Positions 32,118-41,821 of a stretch of DNA of 64,000 nucleotides are shown one piece after another. The first letter of the stretch is position 1, and every line of letters starts with the position of its first letter. The notes beneath the pieces are model-generated. The model saw only the letters and a program-made list of their open reading frames with translations. It was not told where the DNA came from and searched no databases. The stretch spans positions 186,001 to 250,000 of the forward strand of contig NKYR01000032.1 in assembly GCA_003184365.1 (NCBI GenBank), in the 5' to 3' direction. The DNA is from Evernia prunastri (lineage: Eukaryota > Ascomycota > Lecanoromycetes > Lecanorales > Parmeliaceae). The position numbers were made by a program, and so were the translations under genes.

Positions 32118-32911
32118 GGGTGATGTAGGTACTGATATGAATATGGGTGATGGGGATCTTAGGAAATTATATGCTGGAGAGTATTTGAAGGTTGTTCAAT
32201 AAATTGAAGAGAGTATAAATGAGCTAGGAGAACAAAAGGGAGGAAGACATGAAATGTTTTGCCGCTTAATATATGAATCACCTTGCCGAGCAACAACTCC
32301 ATTAAAGCAAAGTAACCTCTCACGTTGGACGGTTAGGGGCAATACATTTCAGTTTGGGATCAAAACGCCGCGATTTGTAAGCGGGCTGCAATGGTTCAAG
32401 GCCGAATTGGCAAATGGGAGACGAAGACAGACGAGCTCCGCCGCCTGCACCACACTTTGATATCGAGTGTGCGAGTATATTCCGGGTGCGGGAAAAATCG
32501 GAACGAAAATCATTGTTCCAATTGCTGTCATACGACTGGAAATAGAAACAAGCGTGTGATCATTCACTCTCCTGATGAATCATATAATTGAGATGAAATT
32601 TAATACTTTCCTATTCAACAACAACATTATTATCAGTATTATTGATACCGTGTAAAAGAGCATGAAGGGCAGAGATTTCCGTCCGACGGTTCGGCCAAGA
32701 TGCTGACACCTAGGGTCGGTACGGAAAATGTTTTCACCCCGCTCCGTGATGATCATCATGCAGCCTTACGAGTACCTACTCTACATGTGCTTGCCTAAGC
32801 CTAACCACTTAACCACCCTTGAATATCTCATTTGCCTACCTCGCATCCACCTTGAACAAGCCTTGCAAGATCCACATTGTAGCTGGTCGTAGCTGGTCGT
32901 AGCTCGCCACT
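32118..32911. other. Divergent upstream region (aox / vps71)
   Basis: An AT-rich 794-bp region upstream of both the alternative oxidase and the HIT-finger gene. A TATAAAT-like box lies near 32214 on the plus strand. A 10-bp unit (tagctggtcg) is tandemly repeated at 32879-32905, just before the vps71 start. Confidence 0.5.
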
Positions 32912-33770
32912 ATGCCACACATCGAGGTGCTAGCAAATTCGACTTCCATCAGAGCGCCTGGCTACACTCTGGTCCCTGATCATGGGCAAGGCACCGTTCA
33001 AGCAGCCGTACAGCCAACACCTGGCAGGAACAAACGCGGTACAAGGTTCGCAGGAATCGCTGGCGCGGATACCACAGTCGCCCAACAGAATTCCGTCTTG
33101 AAACACTTGGCCGAGTTGGACAAGGAAAGTCAAAGAGACGTACAAATCGCTGTGCCATCCAAGCAGAGGGAGAGTGCTGGGAAAGGTTGAAGAATATCGG
33201 ATGTTCTACGGAAATGGGAGCTTTCTGACCGGGCAAACAGTACAGAAGAAGACAACGACGAATGTCCGCCGCATACTCATGTCCCAAAAGACTTTTGCCA
33301 ATCATCTTGCCGATGAGGAAGCATTTCTTGCTTTACAACAGCAGCACCCATCCTCTGCCGCCCCTCGGGTGCCGGCTCTTAAACCTTCCAGATCTGCGCC
33401 AAACGTGAAGCGCTCCTCGACGTCAGAAGTGCAGTCCTTACAAGGTGGAGCCTCCCAAAAAGGAACTGTACGTGGTGCCGGAGCTTTCCGTCCAGGAGCC
33501 AGAGATCCGCTTGATGACGAGCCTTTGCTCAAATTCCAAGTACCCTCCGCCCCATCAGAGGAAGTGATGGAGGTGCTTCTTGCGGGGCCTCCGCTATCAT
33601 ACAATGCCGCCCGCTCGGCTCCTCCGCCTCTAGGGAAGCCCCAACGACATTTCTGTGAAATCTGTGGATATTGGGGCACTGTCAAATGCATGAAGTGTGG
33701 AGCTAGAGTGTGTGGACTGGAGTGCAAAGGTGCGCATGACGATGGACGATGTCTCAAGTTTTACGCGTAG
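32912..33770 (+). CDS. vps71: SWR1 complex subunit Vps71/ZNHIT1 (HIT zinc finger)
   Basis: Subunit of the SWR1 chromatin remodeller that exchanges H2A for H2A.Z. Exons 32912-33185 and 33241-33770 give 267 aa. The join across the 55-nt intron reads GKVQKKTTTNVRRILMSQKT followed by FANHLADEEAFLAL, the conserved YL1/Arp6-contact helix region of this family. The C-terminus is a complete HIT-type finger with a terminal motif: HFCEICGYWGTVKCMKCGA, then RVCGLECKGAHDDGRCLKFYA, so all Cys/His ligands are present. The Pro/Ser-rich linker between the two is longer than in yeast. The start ATG at 32912 is the first in frame. Confidence 0.93.
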
Positions 33771-34939
33771 GAGATCATACTAGTTCTGTCGAAAACCCGA
33801 AGCTGAGACAGCTGGTACTGTGGAACAACCTTCGGGCTTCCATGCACAGCCTACTTTGTGTGATATTCGCTCCAAGCTCGGCCATTCAATTTCAGGCAAG
33901 CTATCTCGCCATTGTTCGCTCGGCTTGAAGCATATTCAGTCATGAAAATAAATTCCTCGGGACGGTATAGGAAATTGACGTGTCAACGATAGTTCGTGGA
34001 CTGGAACCTCTTTTGCCCTCTTGCTCAAAACTTTGATCGAAACACCGGCATTATAGGCCGTCATGTCTCTATCTAGATGCTTGCCCGAAGTCCTGGACTC
34101 TGACGGACAGCTTGTGGTCATTGTAGACAACACCGCAATGCCACCTCAAGGCTTATATCAGAGGACCTGACATTGATGAAGCAGCAATAAACACAGACGT
34201 TGGATTGTGAGCATTCTCCATCAAAGCGTTTTCAGGACCTCAATTTTTTCGTCCCCAAAATGACCTAAAGAGGCTTCGATAATAAAAATCTCGCGAGTCA
34301 AGTGCTTCAAAAGCATTCCTCTCCTCTTGCTTGAGATTTAACGATTATGTGTGACTAGCTGTAACATCAATCTTCTAAACAAGGGCATTGTGCTCCGCGG
34401 TAAAATTTTTGGTAAGATTGACTGAAGTGTGAACATGGATTGGAAGACGAAGCAGACGCCAAGCCTCTACATCATTATTAGAACTAGTGGTGCCGTCTGA
34501 CCTCATTGCAAATTGCGGGCACAAGTAAGTGGTATTATTCCAAGCAGGACAAAATGCATTGACGGAAAGTACGTCTTTGAAGACTTCTCTTGCTGATTCA
34601 TGCTCGAATGTGTGGCAATCCTAATCAGAAAAAACAGCTCTCAGGGATTGATACCCTAGCGCAGCTCACGTCGGCGGTCGACGCTGCACTTCATCTGATA
34701 GCTTGCAAACACCGTCCGCCCATTTCTCTACAAAATCCTCGAATCGTTTAAGTGTCCAAAGGAGAGACCAGCCTGTCCTCATTTTCGATGCTTATTCTAC
34801 AGTCAATACGCTGCGTCCGCAACTCGCCTCTTGCTTCTGCTCGTCCCTAACTTTGGGTCTCACAGACAGATCAACAGTGAGCCTGCTGCTCATTTTGCCC
34901 AGAGAACCGACCCCTTTGCTAAAATCTTGAGGCTCACCC
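33771..34939. other. 1.2-kb region without a supported gene
   Basis: Short frames only. The plus-strand frames just before 34940 overlap the F-box-like frame and have no domain of their own. Nothing recognisable. Confidence 0.5.
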
Positions 34940-35221
34940 ATGAGTATGCCGGTCTCGAAGAAACCAAAGCTAGGCCTGCTATCTTTGCCACCGGAGCTTA
35001 TCCTGCAGATAGCCAGCTATCACCTCGAAGACTTTCTATTCTGGCAGTCAAACCAGTGTCGAAACCTGAGCAAATATCTCACGAAGCGCCAGTTGAACCT
35101 GTGGCCGTATATAGCTCTGGCTCAAGCTCATCCGTACCTCTACTCATTGTTAATAGCACAGAGGTTGGAAAAGCAGCCAGAAGACAAGCGGATCAACTTT
35201 GATCAGTGCGGGCTGTATTGA
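34940..35221 (+). CDS. Short F-box-like protein or fragment
   Basis: A 93-codon frame whose middle reads LGLLSLPPELILQIASYHLE, a good F-box start (L-x-LPxEIL-x-I). Later ALAQAHPYLYSLLIAQRL follows, like the helix that in F-box/ankyrin proteins precedes the repeats. The frame then stops, and no ankyrin or leucine-rich repeats follow in any frame within 600 bp. It could be a small F-box protein, a truncated F-box/ankyrin gene, or the first exon of a gene I cannot splice. A 15-bp tandem duplication follows at once (35243-35272). Confidence 0.45.
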   Translation: MSMPVSKKPKLGLLSLPPELILQIASYHLEDFLFWQSNQCRNLSKYLTKRQLNLWPYIALAQAHPYLYSLLIAQRLEKQPEDKRINFDQCGLY

Positions 35222-36010
35222 GACTGTCTCCCATGGATTTTTGCTTAGCGTAGGACCGCTTAGCGTAGGACCCACAAGACCAGCAAGCAGATTCGACAGC
35301 ATTTTTGAATGGATCTCACCTCCAAGATGGCATTGGTCTCTTTGAGTCTGGGACTGTTGCCACTCATTTGTCTACCGAATCACTCTCTTTTTCTTCGGGA
35401 ACCGTTACCAAGTAGTCCAGAACAAGCGCGTGAGCTACAACACAATGTCAAGAAGCCTCAAAAAGCTTGACACTCTTGAGCATCAACAGACCTATCGCCT
35501 TCTCTCACTACACTCCGCCGTTTCAGCCGACATTGCCTGACGCATCACCCACTTCGATCTCGTCCGATCATGCACCTCTTATGAAGTGCGTTGTAACAAC
35601 TTGGCACGAATATGATCTTTATTCTGGAATCTGCTGAAAAAGCCGCAAGCTCCTGGTTGCAGTGTTGAGGAAGCAAAGATGAAAGCGGAGGCTTGCGTGC
35701 AGGAGTCGGCTTCAGAATGCTTCTTGTATGGATGATTATTAACGGGAACTATCATGGGCAGCGCTCGAAGTTTGATGAATTATCTCACCTTCGTCTTAAA
35801 TCAACACAAGCACAAGCCACGGATGCGTTAGGTAAGCCGCTGTTTATTTCATTTCGGTGCTCGACCAGATGATACTTCTGCAAAAAGCTCTACATCCGTA
35901 TCTTCATTGGGAACCTAGTCATTCCTTGAGTTCCAGCATTCTTTCCAGCATGCTTTGGAAAGCGCATTGCAATGGGTATCTTCCGCAGCCGCCAACGCCA
36001 ACATAAATGA
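35222..36010. other. Region downstream of the F-box-like frame
   Basis: No supported gene. It begins with a perfect 15-bp tandem duplication at 35243-35257 and 35258-35272 (GCTTAGCGTAGGACC twice). The right part is the 3' flank of the WLM protease gene. Confidence 0.5.
35243..35272. repeat. 15-bp perfect tandem duplication
   Basis: The unit GCTTAGCGTAGGACC occurs twice head to tail, 21 bp after the stop of the F-box-like frame. Confidence 0.85.
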
Positions 36011-37561
36011 TCAAACCTCGCCTTCATCTTTCCGAGCTCCGCAGATTCCACAACGTCCACAGTCCGCAGCATTGATATACCGGCTTCCTTGACATGCATC
36101 GCTTCGGCATTGCCAGTGTTTTGTGATCTTGCTCGTGTCCAAAACATGACTACATGCAATGCACAATAGCGAGCCGGGTCCGTTTGACATGGAGCAGATT
36201 GGACAACTCATTTCCAAAGGCTCGGATAGTTCCGTTGGTGCAGTCACTGGAGGAATCGACGTCCGCGATGCTGTTCTGTTAGGCGTGTCATTTCTTGTAA
36301 TAGGACGGATATTGATCTTGACGGCCTTTGTATCCTTTGCACGTGGCCGGTCCTCCTTTTCGACGTACTGCGGTATGTCTTCCATGCGTATTCGATCTGC
36401 AGGATCCCTGTATTTCGACGTTGACACTTGGCTCACGCTTGTTCCCGCTCTCTCCGCACGACGGGGTTCTGTTGGGTCAACGGTGGTCAGGTCTTTTGCT
36501 GCCGTTGGCCGTGAAGTAGCAGGGACATCATCCAACCCCTGCAGCTCTTCAATCTCCCGCTTGACGTGAACATCATCTTGATCCTCGTGCTCGCACACCT
36601 TGACCATGCCACGACCCTGATCATCTCGCATGCGTGAGCCATCAGTATCGAAAGCCTCCCCCATAGCCTCGGCGTCGTCGTAATCACTCTCCGTCTCACT
36701 GCCACTCAGCGTAGACTCTTCACCTTTCACCTCCTCTCCCTCCTCCTCATCCCCATCCACCTCTTTCTTCTCCTCAAACCTCGCCAACGCCGCGGCGGCC
36801 CTCAACTCCCTCCCCCTCAAACTCCCCGCCACCCTCGGCTTCCCCTTCGCCTTCTTCCCCTTTTCCAACTTCACCTTGGCCTCCTCGTCCCCACCCAACG
36901 CCCCCCCGTTCGCCCCGAACTTCCTCTTGATCCTCCTCTCCCGCCTCTCCGCATACGTCTCCTTCTTTCCCCCCTCCTCGTCACCCCTCTTCCTCTTCCC
37001 GCCCCTCCGACTCCGAAACGTCCCTCCGCACACGCGAGCCGGCAACACCTCATCCCCCGCCCTACCCCCGGCGTGATACTCCCCGCTCAGCAACGTCCTC
37101 CCCCGGCCCCAGAGCCCGTCCCCCGTATACCCTTCCGCCCAGAGCGCCCGCAGCTCGGCCGCGAACGCGTTGCGGACCTTCCAAAACTCCCGCCCGTGGT
37201 TCATCTGCAGGCAGTGCGCCAGCTCGTGCGCCATGACCATCTGCACGCTCCGGAACCCGAGCCAGCGGGGCCACGTACCCGTGCCCGTGCCCGTGCCCGT
37301 GCCCCCGGGGGCCCGGAGCACCAGCTGGACGACCTCCCCGGCGTTGAAGTTGCGGCCGACGAACTCCCGGTTCGGCTCGTGCTCCTCGAGCGTCGTGATG
37401 GAGAGGTGCGCGCGCGCCATGAGCGGGTGGCAGATGGCGGCGATGCGTTCGAGGAAGTCGAGGGCGTGGGCGGAGGTGGGGCCCGGGAGGGGCTTGATGA
37501 AGACTATGCGGGAGGAGGGTTGGGGCCGGGGAGCGTTGAGGCGTTGGATGCCGATTGGCAT
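36011..37561 (-). CDS. wss1: WLM-domain metalloprotease (Wss1-like)
   Basis: DNA-dependent SUMO-targeted protease family that removes DNA-protein crosslinks. Single exon, 516 aa. The N-terminal WLM domain includes ALDFLERIAAICHPLMARAH, GRNFNAGEVVQLVLR and the active site MVMAHELAHCLQMNHGREFW, with HExxH at about residues 111-115 and the third His about 121. Then RALWAEGYTGDGLWGRGRTL follows. A (Gly-Thr)5 stretch, encoded by a GTGCCC tandem repeat (37281-37304, plus strand), sits 15-20 residues before the active site. After a basic/acidic disordered middle with a likely KxE SUMO or SIM-type region, the C-terminus has two RanBP2-like zinc fingers: MSCPICSMSNGPGSLLCIAC and KHWQCRSDACQGSRY with CGRCGIC. 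The layout matches Wss1. Confidence 0.9.
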   Translation of the reverse strand: MPIGIQRLNAPRPQPSSRIVFIKPLPGPTSAHALDFLERIAAICHPLMARAHLSITTLEEHEPNREFVGRNFNAGEVVQLVLRAPGGTGTGTGTGTWPRWLGFRSVQMVMAHELAHCLQMNHGREFWKVRNAFAAELRALWAEGYTGDGLWGRGRTLLSGEYHAGGRAGDEVLPARVCGGTFRSRRGGKRKRGDEEGGKKETYAERRERRIKRKFGANGGALGGDEEAKVKLEKGKKAKGKPRVAGSLRGRELRAAAALARFEEKKEVDGDEEEGEEVKGEESTLSGSETESDYDDAEAMGEAFDTDGSRMRDDQGRGMVKVCEHEDQDDVHVKREIEELQGLDDVPATSRPTAAKDLTTVDPTEPRRAERAGTSVSQVSTSKYRDPADRIRMEDIPQYVEKEDRPRAKDTKAVKINIRPITRNDTPNRTASRTSIPPVTAPTELSEPLEMSCPICSMSNGPGSLLCIACSHVLDTSKITKHWQCRSDACQGSRYINAADCGRCGICGARKDEGEV

Positions 37562-38145
37562 TGTGGAGAAAAGAAAGGGTGATGGGGTTTAAGAGGAGAG
37601 TGTGTAAGGGAACATAAGAATTAGTTGGGTTGCGGAACGTGGCAAATGGACGCGGTAGCACGTGACGCCAAGAGTACAGCTCTAAAGTGGAAAGTTTGTG
37701 CCTCAAGTTTGTACATAACCGGCTGGACTCGGTACCGAGCTTTCTTTTCGTATGCAATATTCATGCATGCATTTCTGCAGCATACTGTAATAGATCTACG
37801 AGACGATTAGATTTTGAGATCAACTAGTACGTGGACGAGAGGAGTAGCGAATAAATTGGTATTGTGACATATGCAGCGCCTGGCTATGCTGTGGTAACCA
37901 ACGCCTCCGTAGATTGTAATAGAACAGGGCCAGACACTTTTGAGTCCCACCAACATCGGAACCATTGACATGCCTGTCTGCCACCCCTCGGAGAGAACAG
38001 AGAGGCAGAGCGAGGATACGACTTCTGCGAGGACCTTCGTTGAGACAATGGCAGAACATCCAATTCCGATAAGTAACATTTCCAGAAGTCTCTAGTAACC
38101 GGTACTTCCGGTGTCGTACAATGGTAAATCACGACCAACGGCCCT
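37562..38145. other. Intergenic region between wss1 and the carrier gene
   Basis: It holds the 5' flank of wss1 and the 3' flank of the carrier gene. The minus-strand frames here lack domains and do not continue the carrier. No gene called. Confidence 0.55.
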
Positions 38146-39588
38146 TCAACCTTTGGCAGCATCCCTCTTTTTCTCATTCATCCTCTTTGCCATCTTTTTC
38201 CCTACCTCGTAACTACTGATCATGATAGCACACGCGGGGGCCACTTTCAGCATCCTCGGCACCCAGCCTCTGAACAGGCCTGCCATTCCCTCCTCTTTCC
38301 AGATATGGTAGAGGAAACGCGGCATCGCCTGCTCTTCTGGTCTAAGTGCTCTCGAGGCTACTTGTCCAGCTTCTTTTGCGGGCTCATGATGGAGCACTTG
38401 CTGTCGAGTTTTCCCAACATCGAAAGGCGTTGTTATAACAGATGCTATAGCGCCCGAAGTGGCTCCGGCGACGAAGCTGTCCACGAATGTCGAGGTATGG
38501 TTTGCGCTATCTCTTGAGTCAGATCTCGGCCTCCTCCGCGAGTGCGGAGGATCGCGCATATCTGTCAGTCCATTTCGGATAGCTTCGTAACCCCACCAGT
38601 AGAATCCACTGAACGGCACATCCCTCCACATCGTCAAAGTCAGTCCTCGCCAAAGTGAGGTGTACCCTTGTGAATGGACCATTGTCCGCAGTCCGGTGAG
38701 CGTTTCGGCGAATACACCGGTTCCACTACCAGATGTGGCGGCCTGCATCCGCGTTCGGAACATCTCGATTGGACTGATCACACTTGCGGCTGCAACTCGT
38801 GCCATAGATCCAGCGAGAAGAGGGGCGTAAGCATCGGGGATATAATTGTTTACTGGGCTGTGAGGATTTGAGCGCAGAGAATCGTAGCCGGTGAAATAAA
38901 TGACATTTGCAGGTATGGACATGACGAGGGTTGGAGAGAGACCTCGCCAGAGGGAACTGGGCCCTTCATGACGTGCGATCTTACGGAGCCCGTCAACAGT
39001 GGAGGTGAAGTTTCGGCGGCGTGTCTCATCTACCGCGCAGTCCGCTGCTGAAGACGATGTGGATGATATAGATGGGTTGAGAGCGGCGAGAGTAGCTGTT
39101 GGTGAGGGATTGGCTGCTATGCAGAATGGAGAGGTATTGTTCACCCAGAAGACTTCGCGGCAGCAGGCTGTAACGCCAATATTTGGAGGCAGGTTTGTGA
39201 AATTGGAAGAGGGTCTCGGATTAGAAATGTTGGAGGTCTGGGGTTGAGATTGCAAGCGTACTCGCACGACGTCTAGAGGTGTGACTATTGGGAACTATGA
39301 ATTAGTAGTGTAAACTCGTTTCATTGCGAAAGGGAGAAGGTAGGTACCAAGGAGAGATGTTAGAAGACTGCCGGATACCGCAGAGAGCATCTTTTGTCCG
39401 GCAGATATATCCATATCCATCTCCACCTCGGGCTCGTCGGAGTCATTCATTGTCACCGAGTTGCTTGAAGCCGCGCCTTTTGATGATACGTCTTGCCTAT
39501 GCCCCGGAGAATATTCCGGACTTCCATGACTCGAAGTGGCGGCCTGGTATTGGTCTGTTCGTACAGGTTCTGGTATGAAGCCTGACAT
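38146..39588 (-). CDS. mtm1: Mitochondrial carrier, Mtm1/SLC25A39-40 type
   Basis: Inner-membrane carrier; the human SLC25A39/40 relatives carry glutathione, and yeast Mtm1 is needed for Mn-SOD activation. Exons 39588-39348 and 39284-38146 give 459 aa. The 63-nt intron joins SGSLLTSLL to VTPLDVVRVRLQSQ, recreating the first carrier signature PxDxxRxRLQ. The second repeat has ISPIEMFRTRMQAA and the third TTPFDVGKTRQQVL. The insert GVTACCREVFWVNN between the first two helices is diagnostic of the Mtm1 subgroup. Other fits are GLRKIARHEGPSSLWRGLSP and FTGYDSLRSNPHS. The N-terminal 60 residues are polar and acidic, longer than in yeast. The tail is basic. Confidence 0.93.
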
Positions 39589-40577
39589 TCAAGATGTAGT
39601 ATACAAATGGAAAGGTCTCAGATTGATAAGGCAGCGAAAAGCAAAGGCATTGGTAGTTAAGGAGTGGGATGAGCAGTTGTAAAAAGGGCAGAAATCACGG
39701 ATTAAATGATGTAAATGAAACTTTTGGCCATGGACTTTTGCAGCGGAGACCGAGGCGGAGACGCTAGTGGTAAACTCCGACCTGGAATTAAGAGGAGGTA
39801 ACTAAACTACTTTAAGCAAAATGCTAGGGCTAGGTCAAGGTTTTCGTCGCTTTTCGATAGCTACCTAAGGTAATGTTACGAGTAAGTTATCTATTTCAAT
39901 GGTAAAGTATTTGTAGCTACTGTATTTCTATGCCGAACCGCACCAAATTCACAAATTGACGATGGTAACATTTGTCTGGGTGGAACCAAAAGAAACACAT
40001 CCCAACCAAGCAGAGAAGCTGTCTTCCTTCCCCCAAGTTCACTCACCGTAGAGTACGTGGACATGGCGATCTTAAAAGACGCTATGGCCGCTCAAGCTGA
40101 TTCACGGCTTCCGATGACATGCACAATCTCTGAACCGAGTCGCCTCATATACGAATGGGCCCGCGACGCGAGGGTAGACGTCGTCGAGGTAGGCTTGCAT
40201 GGAGTTACAACAATGGTGAATAATTGTTTCAATCTGATAGACTCGATAGAGTTTAGCGTGGGTTTCATTCTAGACGCGCTCGAACGGTTACTACCTTGTT
40301 TTTAATTAAATGATTAGATCGCATCCATCGTCTCTGGTTCAGCCGCACAGGGCAGCAATTTTATAGACTAAGCTCTGCCCTCTACCTTACGGCTTACCCT
40401 TTGCCAGCCGTGCAGTCCTTGATAAGGAGCCGCCCGCATCCTCCTCCTCTGATTCTCTACTTTTCTCCTTTTATAAAATATAAAAATCCTTGCTGCCGTC
40501 TTCTTTCATTGCTTTCAGACAGAGAGCACTCAACCAGCGCAAACAGCGCAGTCACTCGTTAATCCCGCTCTTCCATC
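39589..40577. other. Divergent upstream region (mtm1 / MARVEL gene)
   Basis: It includes a plus-strand frame of 82 codons at 40057-40305 (segment RLIYEWARDARVDVVEVGLH) with no recognised domain and no splice partner. It is probably not a gene, but a small protein cannot be excluded. The rest should be promoter sequence. Confidence 0.45.
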
Positions 40578-41481
40578 ATGTTTCCTCGAATCGAGCTACC
40601 CCGGGAGCGTATCTCCAAGAAACCCTCACCATACCCGACCCTCGCCTTCCACCTCCTACGACTGAGCCAACTGCTCTCCGCCATCATCGTCGCCGTCGTT
40701 CTCATCTTCTTCATTCACCACCTCCACAAGGAAAATTACTACATTCCCTGGACCTTCATCCTCGTACGCGATAGCCTCTCCATGCCCATCTTTTGATGAT
40801 CCCAAGTCTTACACTGATCGCGATTCGCAGCTTCTTACCGTCTCCCTCTTGACCATGATCGCCCTTTCAACGACTACCATCCTCCACCTCACCCTCACCC
40901 TGAATCCCAAACACAACCTCCTCTCCAATCTCTCCCTCCTCATCCTCTGGGTCCTCGGGCTCTCCCTCCTCTCCTGGAATCTCGGCTGGACCCTAGGCCA
41001 CCGCTGCACCCCCGTCACTTGGCACAACGACTCCGGCATCATGGTCTGCCGTCTCTACAAAGCCCTCACCGCCTTCACCGTCACGGGCCTCGTGTCCACG
41101 CTGCTGGCGTTCGCGCTCGACCTCCGTGTCCAGAGGATATCCACGCAGCTGGGGAGTTACAATCAGATGTTGGACATCAAAGCGCCGACGGATCTGAGGT
41201 CGAGCAGTCCGTTCCATGGAGGTGCCGAGGGCTTTGAGCCGGCGCATCGGAGGGAGAGCAGTCCTCATCACACCGATGGTTTGGAGGCGACTTATGATCG
41301 AAGAAGAGACCCGAGTCCGTACGAGTCGGAGGGGATCGAGACGGCGTATTCTCATCGCAGGGATCCAAGCCACGATGCGGCTCGGCCGTATAAGGTGCAG
41401 AAGCAGATCGAAGCTCAGCAATTTGGATACAGTGCGCCGAGTGAGCAGACAAGCTATGGGGGAGGGACGGGATACCTGTGA
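40578..41481 (+). CDS. MARVEL-like four-helix membrane protein
   Basis: Predicted integral membrane protein, 278 aa, exons 40578-40763 and 40831-41481 (67-nt intron, phase 0). Four hydrophobic segments can be seen: QLLSAIIVAVVLIFFIHHLH (exon 1), LTVSLLTMIALSTTTILHLT, LSLLILWVLGLSLLSWNLGW, and FTVTGLVSTLLAFALDL. The pattern W-x-F-I-L at the end of helix 1 and CRLYKALTAF before helix 4 resemble fungal MARVEL proteins of plasma-membrane or vesicle location. The C-terminal about 100 residues are hydrophilic with three imperfect repeats of a HRRxxSP-like unit (AHRRESSPHH, YDRRRDPSPY, YSHRRDPSHD), likely cytosolic and possibly phosphorylated. Function unknown. Confidence 0.8.
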
Positions 41482-41821
41482 GACGGTGTAAATGGGCTCA
41501 AAGCGCTTTTGTTTTTCGATCTGGACCTTTAACTTCTGGACTCTGCGTGACTTGGGAAACATGACGGTGGATAATGATGAATGGGCCATATAGATGCAAT
41601 CTGAGCTCAATTATTGGAGATCCAAGGGGACTGTTCATTATTGACAGCACGAACACTGCTGATGCGGGCCAAATCTAATCTACATAAGCTCATTTCTTCA
41701 TTCATATCTCTTGCTGAACGCCGTGACTTTGTCTTCGCGCCGTCCAGTACCATTCCATACAATACAAGAACAAGAGCCGTCAGCACTTGATAGGCTCTTG
41801 ATCACAGTCCATATATAGCCA
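41482..41821. other. Convergent 3' flanks
   Basis: Between the 3' ends of the MARVEL and ataxin-10 genes; nothing recognised. Confidence 0.55.
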
